Shown: one piece after another, positions 1 to 7,895 of the stretch | Layout: each line of letters begins with the position of its first letter | Numbering within the stretch: position 1 is the first letter of the stretch | Source of the DNA: Chitinophaga eiseniae | Lineage (GTDB): Bacteria; Bacteroidota; Bacteroidia; Chitinophagales; Chitinophagaceae | Direction: 5' to 3' | Assembly (NCBI RefSeq): GCF_900167135.1 | Contig: NZ_FUWZ01000007.1 | Location: forward strand, 1 to 64,000 | Length of the DNA stretch: 64,000 bases | Made by a program: the position numbers and the translations under genes | The notes under the pieces: model-generated | What the model saw: only the letters and a program-made list of their open reading frames with translations | Told to the model about the DNA's origin: nothing | Database searches by the model: none

Positions 1-3000
1 TGGTTAGGCCGCCGTTTGCCCGACTACATGCTTCCGGCAGGTTTTGTACGCCTGGAAGCGCTGCCCCTTACCGCCAACGGTAAGATAGACAGGAAGAAGC
101 TGCCCGGTGTAGAAGCCGGCAGGCAGCCCGGTAGCGTTTATACTGTCCCCGAAAATGAAATGCAGCAGCTGTTGCTGGAGGTGTGGCAGCAGGTACTTGG
201 GCTAAATACCATCGGCATTCACGATAATTTCTTCAGTATAGGCGGCAATTCTATTTCCATGATCGAAATTATTGCTAAGGCCCGTCAACAGCAGGTAGAG
301 ATTACTGTTCGCCAGGTGTTTGAATACCCCACTATCGCCATGCTTGCGCAGGCGGCTAAACGAAAAGAAAACACAGCGGCCGGGCAGGAAGCGGTTACCG
401 GCGCTATGCCGCTGCTTCCCATACAACGGTGGTATTTTGAGCACCAGCAGCAGGACGTGCATCACTTCAACTATGCGGTAATGCTGACGGCGCCGGAAGA
501 ACTTACCAGCCGGCGTTTTTTTGCATTGACAGCTGCGTTGGTTGATAAACATGATGCGTTAAGACTTCGCTTCCCGCATTGGGAGGAAGGTACTGCATGG
601 CATGAACCTTTTTCCGAAAAGCTGCTGCATTCAATTGCCACCGTGGAGGATTATTGCGATTTCGTTCCTGTCGAACGCACAGCGCTGGTAAATACACATG
701 CCGCAGGGGTACAGGAAAGCCTTTCCATTGCCGATGGTCCGCTATGCAGGCTGGTATGGTATAACTATGGTGCGGGCAGCCCGGGGCGTTTGCTGCTGGT
801 AGCCCATCATCTGCTGGTAGACGGGATCTCCTGGCGCCTGCTTATCGATGACCTGAACCGCTTGCTGGCACAGGCGTCGGGTGACCAAACGTTTATCCCC
901 GGCGGCAAGTCAGATTCGTACAAGCGCTGGGCAGAACAGCTGCAGGCATATGCAACCGGCGAACGCCTGTTGATGGAGCGTAGCTACTGGCATGCGGTAC
1001 TGAACGATGCCGTTGATCCTTTCCCCGCCGGCTCCGGTACGGCTGATCGTAGCATTGCCAACCAGCGGCAGCTGGTGGTCGGGCTGGATCAGGCTGAAAC
1101 ACGCAACCTGGTATACCATTGTGCTAAAGCATATAACACCCATATTAATGATTTGCTGTTAACAGCGCTGATGACAGCCATTTGTCGCTGGGGCAACATC
1201 AGCAGCTTCCTGGTGCACCTGGAAGGTCATGGCAGAGAAGATATTTTTGAAGGAACGGATGTAAGCCAGACAGTAGGTTGGTTTACGAGTATCTACCCGG
1301 TACTCCTGAACAAAGGACAAATAAACCTTGAAACTCCTCATGGTATAGGTACCGCGCTCAGGTCGGTCAAGGAGAATTTAAGGGCAGTGCCGGCAAACGG
1401 GCTTGGCTACGGCGTATTGCGATATCTCGCTCAAGACGCAGATATAGCTGCCTGTGAACGCAGGCGTCCTGCCGCTGTGTTGTTTAATTACCTGGGTGAT
1501 TTTACGCAGGCCCGTAACCAGGCGGCTGTTGCTATGAGCGAAAGCGCAGGTAACACCATATCCGGCAGGCAGCATGCGCTGTATTCCCTCGAATTTAACG
1601 GTGCAATAATAGATAACTGCCTCAGGTTTGCGATCTCCTATTTGGAAGGGGAGTACCCTGTGGAGGATACCACCCGGTTGGCCGGATGTTTCAGGCAGGC
1701 ATTGCAGGAAGTGATATCGCACTGTATGGCGGTGAAAAGAACGCATTTTACTCCTTCTGACTTCCCGCTGGCAGCACTTGGCCAGGAAAAGATCGACGAA
1801 CTGGAAGAAAGCTTCCCGGAAATGCAGGAGGTATATCCTGCCACCTCCATGCAGAAAGCCATGTTTTTTCACTCCCTGGTGGCGGACGATGAAGGCGCCT
1901 ATGTCGTACAGCAGCATGGGCGTTTGAAGAACATTGATCCTGCGCTTTTCAAATTATCCTGGAGCCGCCTGGTCGAAAGGCATTCCATGCTCCGTACCGC
2001 ATTTGTACTATGCGAAAAAAACGGCTTGCTCCAGGTGGTAAGCGGACGCACAGAGGTACAGGCCAGTTACATCAATTGTCGTGATCTCAGCGGGGCTGCC
2101 TGGGAAGCGCAGCTGGCGGCCTGCATGGAGGCAGATGCGCAGACGCCTTTCGATTTCGAAAAGGCGCCCTTGTTCCGGTACACTATTCTGCAACGGGATG
2201 AACAGGACTTTCATATCCTGCTGACTTTGCACCATATCATCCTGGATGGATGGAGCATGCCCGTTTTATTTGCAGAATTGAATGAAGTATACCAGGCCCT
2301 CAGCCGGCAGCAGCCTGTAATGCTGCCCCCGGTGCCCAGCTACGGGAAATATGTAGATTGGTTGCTGACCCGCAGCCAGGCAAAGGCATTGGAGTTTTGG
2401 AAAAATCAAGGCCTTTATGCAGGACAGGTTAGCCGGCTCGCCCTGCAGGAAGGTGCCGCCTCCGGCATACAGGAGGAAGGCTACCGTGAATGGCATACCG
2501 TTTTTACTACTGCCGAAAGTTCCCTGCTAAAAAATGCCGCGGCAAAATACGAAGTAACCCTGCACACCCTGCTGGTAGCGGCATGGGCGCGCTTGTTAAG
2601 CGATTATACCCATGCCGGCGAAGTGATGTTTGGTATGACGATCTCCGGTCGGAGTGAGGCATTTGAAGGCATAAGCGCCATGGTGGGGCTGTTCATTAAC
2701 ACCATCCCCGTAAAGGTAGCCTGCCCGGTTGACGAGCCGCTGCAGGAATGGCTACTGGCCCTGCACCGGCAGCAAATGGAGTATAACCAGTACGGCGCCG
2801 TTGGTTTGAGCGATATCCGCCGTTTGAACGGCATCAACCAGGACGTGCCCCTGTTCGAAAGTTTACTGGTGCATCAGAATTATCCCGGCCTGAATAGCCG
2901 GAAGAAAGAAGACAACGCTCCTGCATTTGAATTCAGTAATGCCGGCTTCAGAGATAATAATAACAGCCCGCTTACCATCATGGTCTTTTCCGGTCAGCCA

Positions 3001-3141
3001 CTGTCGTTTTTGATCAATTATAAAACAGAGATGTTTGAGCACGGATTTATTGAGAACATAGCAGCAGACTACAGAAAATATCTTATTGATATTGCACGCG
3101 GTGAAGAAGTAACAATTAATAATCTTAAAACAACATGGTAA
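1..3141 (+). CDS. Nonribosomal peptide synthetase, 3' end (A C-terminus, PCP, E, C domains)
   Basis: The 5' end lies outside the window; the frame is open from base 1. Residue numbers count from the TTG at base 16. The first 30 residues are the end of an adenylation domain (PDYMLP, then NGKIDRKKLP). A carrier domain follows, with its phosphopantetheine serine in GGNSI at residue 79. Residues about 130-570 are an epimerization domain: HHLLVDGISW at 264-273, EGHGRE at 403-408, VGWFTSIYP and FNYLGDF. Residues about 598-1030 are a second condensation-fold domain with HHIILDGW at 739-746 and GLFINTIPV. So the last residue loaded here is probably epimerized to the D form. The protein ends after this C domain, with no adenylation, carrier or thioesterase domain. 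The stop overlaps the thioesterase gene by 7 bases. Confidence 0.95.
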   Translation, partial: WLGRRLPDYMLPAGFVRLEALPLTANGKIDRKKLPGVEAGRQPGSVYTVPENEMQQLLLEVWQQVLGLNTIGIHDNFFSIGGNSISMIEIIAKARQQQVEITVRQVFEYPTIAMLAQAAKRKENTAAGQEAVTGAMPLLPIQRWYFEHQQQDVHHFNYAVMLTAPEELTSRRFFALTAALVDKHDALRLRFPHWEEGTAWHEPFSEKLLHSIATVEDYCDFVPVERTALVNTHAAGVQESLSIADGPLCRLVWYNYGAGSPGRLLLVAHHLLVDGISWRLLIDDLNRLLAQASGDQTFIPGGKSDSYKRWAEQLQAYATGERLLMERSYWHAVLNDAVDPFPAGSGTADRSIANQRQLVVGLDQAETRNLVYHCAKAYNTHINDLLLTALMTAICRWGNISSFLVHLEGHGREDIFEGTDVSQTVGWFTSIYPVLLNKGQINLETPHGIGTALRSVKENLRAVPANGLGYGVLRYLAQDADIAACERRRPAAVLFNYLGDFTQARNQAAVAMSESAGNTISGRQHALYSLEFNGAIIDNCLRFAISYLEGEYPVEDTTRLAGCFRQALQEVISHCMAVKRTHFTPSDFPLAALGQEKIDELEESFPEMQEVYPATSMQKAMFFHSLVADDEGAYVVQQHGRLKNIDPALFKLSWSRLVERHSMLRTAFVLCEKNGLLQVVSGRTEVQASYINCRDLSGAAWEAQLAACMEADAQTPFDFEKAPLFRYTILQRDEQDFHILLTLHHIILDGWSMPVLFAELNEVYQALSRQQPVMLPPVPSYGKYVDWLLTRSQAKALEFWKNQGLYAGQVSRLALQEGAASGIQEEGYREWHTVFTTAESSLLKNAAAKYEVTLHTLLVAAWARLLSDYTHAGEVMFGMTISGRSEAFEGISAMVGLFINTIPVKVACPVDEPLQEWLLALHRQQMEYNQYGAVGLSDIRRLNGINQDVPLFESLLVHQNYPGLNSRKKEDNAPAFEFSNAGFRDNNNSPLTIMVFSGQPLSFLINYKTEMFEHGFIENIAADYRKYLIDIARGEEVTINNLKTTW

Positions 3142-3836
3142 AACCACAGGTATTTGTCCTTCATTTTTCAGGTGGTAATATGTACTCTCTGCAGCACCTG
3201 TTTAGCTGTCTGAAAGACCATTATAGCGTTGAGCTGCTGGAACTGCCCGGTCGTGGTAAAAGAATAAGGGAGCCCCTCTTGTGTACCAGGGAGGAGGCTG
3301 TGGCCGACCTGCTCCGGCAGATCAGGGAGCGCAGGCAGAGCGTCCCCTATGTGCTTTACGGTCATAGTATGGGCGCTGAGCTGGGCTTCCTTGTCAACAT
3401 GCAGCTGGAGCAGGCCGGCGATCCGCCGGTATGTTTCATTCCAACTGGCAATGCCGGCCCCAATGTGCATAAACGGGAAAAACTGGCAGGTCTGGACCGT
3501 GATGAATTTTTTTTCAAGCTAAGGGAAATGGGTGGAATACCCGGCGATCTGCTGGAGAATGAAGAACTGATGGATTTCTTCGAGCCTATACTCCGGGCCG
3601 ATTTTAAGTTGCTGGAAGACGCAGAGGATATAGTGGTAGCGTATAAAACCAATACACCTGTATTTGCAGTAATGGGAAACAGGGAAAAATACGCAGCGGA
3701 AATAGAGAACTGGAAAAACTATACGCTGGGCGCTTTCGAGGCCAGGGTGGTGGAAGGCGATCATTTTTTTATTTACCAGCATGCAGACATGCTCATGCAG
3801 CTTATCCGCGCCAACCTGTGCGCACCGGTTGCCTAG
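3135..3836 (+). CDS. Type II thioesterase of the NRPS locus
   Basis: This 233-residue alpha/beta hydrolase resembles the stand-alone thioesterases (SrfAD/GrsT type) that clear misloaded carrier domains of nonribosomal peptide synthetases. Visible motifs are HFSGGN near the N-terminus, ELPGRGKR, the nucleophile elbow GHSMG with Ser78, and GDHFF with the catalytic His210. The usual acidic residue between them is not obvious: the expected G-x-x-D position reads GNREKY, so Glu183 may substitute. The ATG overlaps the NRPS stop by 7 bases, which implies translational coupling. It could also act in product release, because the NRPS itself ends without a thioesterase domain. Confidence 0.93.
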   Translation: MVKPQVFVLHFSGGNMYSLQHLFSCLKDHYSVELLELPGRGKRIREPLLCTREEAVADLLRQIRERRQSVPYVLYGHSMGAELGFLVNMQLEQAGDPPVCFIPTGNAGPNVHKREKLAGLDRDEFFFKLREMGGIPGDLLENEELMDFFEPILRADFKLLEDAEDIVVAYKTNTPVFAVMGNREKYAAEIENWKNYTLGAFEARVVEGDHFFIYQHADMLMQLIRANLCAPVA

Positions 3837-3882
3837 CGGCAGTCTCCTGGTAACAACACGTTCAAAAATTTAAAAGAAGGTA

Positions 3883-5517
3883 ATGTTCAGAATATCTATA
3901 CGTAATTTCTTTTACCTGATGTTGTTCTGTATTCCTAATACCCTGCTGTCTGTAGGAATATTGGTGATCATGAACAACATCGTTTCAGGAAAGGCGCTGA
4001 TGATCACTGCTCACCAGGATATCACGTTCTTTTCCCTGATTGCCGTGTCTTTTGTGCTCAATGTAATTGTGCAGAAAAAGATTACCTCGTTCTCCAACAA
4101 GCTGATTTATGAGAACGAGCTTAGGATAATGGAGAAGTTCCAGGAAGCCGGCCTGCATCAGCTGGAAAGGATAGGCTCCCAGCGTATTTACGGGGCCATT
4201 GAAGATATGAGGATGCTGGTATTGCTGCCGGGTATGATATCCACCGCTATTACACTGGTGCTGACCCTTCTTATCTGTATCGTTTATTTCTTCGTGGTGT
4301 CGGCTCCCTCTGCTCTTTTCGTAATAGGGCTTATAGCAGGCATCATCGGTATCTACTTTGCTGTGAACAAAAAAATAGCGGGCAAGGTACATCTGTTAAG
4401 ACAGTTGAATGACAACTATTTCAATCTGGTAGACGATATCCTGAAAGGCTTTAAGGAGCTGAAGCTAAGCCGTACCAGGCGGGCCAACCTTCACGAAAAA
4501 TACCTGAAGCCCAACCGTGCCGATGTCAGGAATACGGAAAATTATGTCGCCAACTATTTATCTGTCATTAACCTGATCAGCCAGTACGGACTTTACGTTA
4601 TAATAGGGGTGGTCATCTTTATATTGCCCCGCCTGGACCTGCTCAGCGCATCAGAGATCAGCGCTTTTGTTGTGGTCCTGCTTTTTGTCCGTGGGCCTAT
4701 CAATGCCCTGACCAGCATGCAGACCTTTTTTACAAAGGCATTTGCTGCCAACAAACGCATCGTTGCCTTCTTAAAGGAGATGGATGCTCTCCCCGGGGAA
4801 GGTGAAGTGCCAGGAGCTGCCGGTCGTGCAGAAGTGCTCAGAGAATTAAGATTCGAAAATATCAGCTATAAATACCCCGGCGCGCCGACGGACGCCGCGT
4901 ACGCCCTGCAGCAGCTGAATCTTACCGTTAGCGGTGGAGAGGTGATTTTTATAGTTGGCGGCAATGGCTCCGGTAAAAGCACCTTTGTAAACATATTGTC
5001 CGGCATATATACACCGCTGGAAGGACGTGTACTGCTGAACGGAAAACCCATCCTGGACGATCTGCAGCATTATCGGGACCATATTGCTGCTGTATTTTCC
5101 GATCATCACCTGTTTTCCGCGAACTACGAGGACTATTCACTGAAGAACAACGAAGCGTACATTGCCCTGCTGGGAACCATGGAACTGAATACTATCGTAA
5201 AGGATGACGATGAGGAATCTGCCCGCAGGAAGTTCTCCAAAGGGCAGAGCAAACGCATGGCGTTGATTTATGCCATGCTGGAAAAACGCCCTTTGCTGGT
5301 GCTGGATGAATGGGCCGCCGACCAGGATCCCCACTTCAGAAAGTATTTTTATGAACAACTGTTGCCAAAATTCAGGAAACAAGGCAAAACGATCGTTGCT
5401 GTTACGCATGACGATGCCTACTTTAAACATGCGGATCGAATCATAAAATTTGAGTACGGAAATATCGTAAAGGACATACAACCCGATAATAGCGTCCTGG
5501 AATTACGACAATTATAA
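3883..5517 (+). CDS. Cyclic-peptide export ABC transporter (PvdE/SyrD-like)
   Basis: A 544-residue fused exporter. Residues 1-300 hold about six membrane helices and the rest is an ATPase domain. Walker A is GGNGSGKST at 359-367. The signature reads FSKGQSKRMAL, and Walker B with its extension reads LLVLDEWAADQDP, a wording characteristic of the PvdE/SyrD group that moves nonribosomal peptides or siderophore precursors across the inner membrane. It starts 46 bases after the thioesterase, after a purine-rich AAAGAAGG stretch, and is followed 24 bases later by a membrane peptidase. The context points to export of this locus's peptide; the peptide itself cannot be named from the window. Confidence 0.93.
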   Translation: MFRISIRNFFYLMLFCIPNTLLSVGILVIMNNIVSGKALMITAHQDITFFSLIAVSFVLNVIVQKKITSFSNKLIYENELRIMEKFQEAGLHQLERIGSQRIYGAIEDMRMLVLLPGMISTAITLVLTLLICIVYFFVVSAPSALFVIGLIAGIIGIYFAVNKKIAGKVHLLRQLNDNYFNLVDDILKGFKELKLSRTRRANLHEKYLKPNRADVRNTENYVANYLSVINLISQYGLYVIIGVVIFILPRLDLLSASEISAFVVVLLFVRGPINALTSMQTFFTKAFAANKRIVAFLKEMDALPGEGEVPGAAGRAEVLRELRFENISYKYPGAPTDAAYALQQLNLTVSGGEVIFIVGGNGSGKSTFVNILSGIYTPLEGRVLLNGKPILDDLQHYRDHIAAVFSDHHLFSANYEDYSLKNNEAYIALLGTMELNTIVKDDDEESARRKFSKGQSKRMALIYAMLEKRPLLVLDEWAADQDPHFRKYFYEQLLPKFRKQGKTIVAVTHDDAYFKHADRIIKFEYGNIVKDIQPDNSVLELRQL

Positions 5518-5541
5518 AAATATCAACAAATACTATTTACT

Positions 5542-7824
5542 ATGCCAGGATCTGCCAAATTAGCTGCTTTATTTTTTGCTATTGCCATCGCAGTCGCTAT
5601 ATATTTTATTGGCCGGGAGCTGGTTCCTCCGGAGGTAGTGCCGGCAAATGCCAGACCTGCTGCGTTTTCTGCAGCAAGGGCTTTCCCTTACCTTGAAGCT
5701 GTTGCCAGGGAACCCCATAGTAGCGGAGAGCCTGCTCATGCCAGGGTACGCGCCTATATTACCGGCTTTTGCGAAGAGCATGGATTGGAAACCCGGGTGC
5801 AAACAGCCGTCGGGTTCAACAGGAGAGATTACCGCCTCGTCGCCGGCGAAGCGCATAATATTATAGCGAGGCTGAAAGGCGGCACGCCCGGTAAAGCTGT
5901 GCTGGTAGCAGCTCATTACGATTCACAGCCTAATACGCCGGGCGCGGGAGACAATGGATGTGCAGTGGCTTCTATGATGGAAACGATTGACCTTCTGGCA
6001 AAAGGCCCCGCCTTGAGGAATGATGTAATTTTCCTGTTCACGGATCTTGAAGAGCCCGGGCAATTAGGGGCAGAGGCTTTTGTTAATAACTACCCCGGTA
6101 TTGATAGCATCGGTATCGTCCTGAACTTTGATGCAAGAGGTAATGCGGGCATGAATTATATCTTTGAGACCTCAGGCGCCAACAGCTGGATCATGAAAGG
6201 ACTGGCTGCCGCGGTCCCCGGGGCGCTTGGTAATTCCCTGGCCTGTGAAGTGTATAAGCATATGCCGAACGCTTCTGACTTTACAGTGTTTAAAAATAAA
6301 GGTATACCGGGGTGGAATACTGCGTTCATAGAAGGTTACAGCAATTACCACAGTATGACCGATACTCCCGGTAATCTGGATATGCGTACCCTTCAGCATC
6401 AGGGAGACCTGATGTTGGCGGCTGTCCGTTACTTTGCTGATCTGGACATTACCCATGCTCCCGATGCCGATGCGGTATTTTTTAATCCCTCCGGCAGCTG
6501 GCTGTTGGTGTATAGTTACACGATGGACAACATACTGATTGCCGTCACCATGCTGCTGTTCGCGGCCCTGTTGACCGCAGCTTTCCTCCGGCAGGGGCTC
6601 ACCGTAAAATGGTTGTTGCTGGGCGCGGCATGGTTCCTGTTAACTATACTGGTCTTCTCCGGCCTGATCTGGCTGCTCAGTAAATGGCTGTTTGCAGCTT
6701 ATCCGCAGTACCTGAACTTCAGCGTCGGTAATACCTACAATGCCAAATATTATTTGTTATCGCTGATAGGAGCGGGATTGCTGGTGTTCGTCATCATGTA
6801 TAACCTCATAGCCCGTCGTTGGCGCAGTACTGGCCTGTTTGCAGGCGCAATGCTGGTGCTGCTTGTTATGATGCTTGCGGCGAAGTTTTATATTCCCTCT
6901 GGTGCCTATATGCTCTATATTCCGCTGATACCGGTGTTGTCTGTTACCGCCTGGATATACTGGTTTGATATACGGTTTGAGCGCCGGCCTTACTTATACG
7001 CCGCCGCGCTGGTGTTGCAGTGGTGGCTTCCTTTGACATTATGGGGCGTTTTCGCTTACCTGTTGTATGTGGTGTTTAGCCTGTCGTTTCCCTTTGCAGC
7101 AGCGGTTTTTATTAGTCTGTTCATTCCATTGCTCATTCTGGTCAAGCCCGTGCTGGATGCGCTCAGTCACCGCTTGCTGGCAGTACTGGCCATATGCCTG
7201 CTGCTGGCCGGCGGGATAATGGCCCATATTTATGCTGCTAACACGACGCAGCGCCCTGCGGCTACCCAGTTGATGTACGGCGTCAATACAGACGCGAAAG
7301 AGGCTGTATGGGTCTCCACGCTCCGGTATAAAGATGACTGGTTGAGTAGATATATTCCTGCAGCCGCGAAAAGTCCCTTTAACGAGTTTTACCAGGATTT
7401 TGATTACTACGTGTGGAAGAACAAGGCTCCTTATACGGCGCAGCAGGCCGCTTCGGTGAACGTTATACAGGATACGCTCGTGAATGGAGACCGGCAGCTG
7501 AAGCTGTTGATCGTACCCGGCGAAGGTACCAACTCGCTGGAGCTATTGCTCACTGATAAGATAACGGCAGCCAGCGTGGCCGCCCGGAATATCGCGCATG
7601 ATCCGCGTACCAGGTTGGGAAGGATATCCTTCTTTGCGCCTCCCCGCGAAGGGCTGCAACTGGAGTGCAGGGTGAAAGGGAAGGACCCTGCCAGGCTACT
7701 GCTGATAGAAAGCAGGAGAGGGTTGCCCCCTCACCTGCTGGAGAACAGGTTGCCGGAGAACATGATTTTTGGTCCGGATTATATGAGCAACTGTCTGCAG
7801 GTAAAACAAACCTTAATCTTGTAG
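5542..7824 (+). CDS. Membrane-anchored M28 family metallopeptidase with multi-helix C-terminal domain
   Basis: The 760-residue protein begins with an uncleaved-looking membrane segment (residues 6-23). Its zinc-peptidase domain carries the expected M28 ligands: His125 in AAHYDS, Asp137 in GAGDNG, Glu170/Glu171 in TDLEE, Asp198 in FDARG and His270 in YHSMTD. Residues about 320-570 form some eight membrane helices, followed by a soluble C-terminal domain of about 185 residues. This layout is like M28 peptidases with a polytopic tail. Placed between the peptide exporter and a TonB-dependent barrel, it may trim the exported peptide in the periplasm, comparable in logic to pyoverdine maturation. 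That role is inferred from context only. Confidence 0.9.
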   Translation: MPGSAKLAALFFAIAIAVAIYFIGRELVPPEVVPANARPAAFSAARAFPYLEAVAREPHSSGEPAHARVRAYITGFCEEHGLETRVQTAVGFNRRDYRLVAGEAHNIIARLKGGTPGKAVLVAAHYDSQPNTPGAGDNGCAVASMMETIDLLAKGPALRNDVIFLFTDLEEPGQLGAEAFVNNYPGIDSIGIVLNFDARGNAGMNYIFETSGANSWIMKGLAAAVPGALGNSLACEVYKHMPNASDFTVFKNKGIPGWNTAFIEGYSNYHSMTDTPGNLDMRTLQHQGDLMLAAVRYFADLDITHAPDADAVFFNPSGSWLLVYSYTMDNILIAVTMLLFAALLTAAFLRQGLTVKWLLLGAAWFLLTILVFSGLIWLLSKWLFAAYPQYLNFSVGNTYNAKYYLLSLIGAGLLVFVIMYNLIARRWRSTGLFAGAMLVLLVMMLAAKFYIPSGAYMLYIPLIPVLSVTAWIYWFDIRFERRPYLYAAALVLQWWLPLTLWGVFAYLLYVVFSLSFPFAAAVFISLFIPLLILVKPVLDALSHRLLAVLAICLLLAGGIMAHIYAANTTQRPAATQLMYGVNTDAKEAVWVSTLRYKDDWLSRYIPAAAKSPFNEFYQDFDYYVWKNKAPYTAQQAASVNVIQDTLVNGDRQLKLLIVPGEGTNSLELLLTDKITAASVAARNIAHDPRTRLGRISFFAPPREGLQLECRVKGKDPARLLLIESRRGLPPHLLENRLPENMIFGPDYMSNCLQVKQTLIL

Positions 7825-7895
7825 TCTTGTATTTTGGTATTATGGTAATATTTGTTATTTTAACAACTTTCTTCAAAATGCTATTAATCTGTCGA

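Noticed and set aside
7665..7895. N-terminal extension of the TonB-type receptor into the M28 gene
   Set aside because: The extension overlaps the peptidase frame and precedes the signal peptide, so the ATG at 7896 is preferred.
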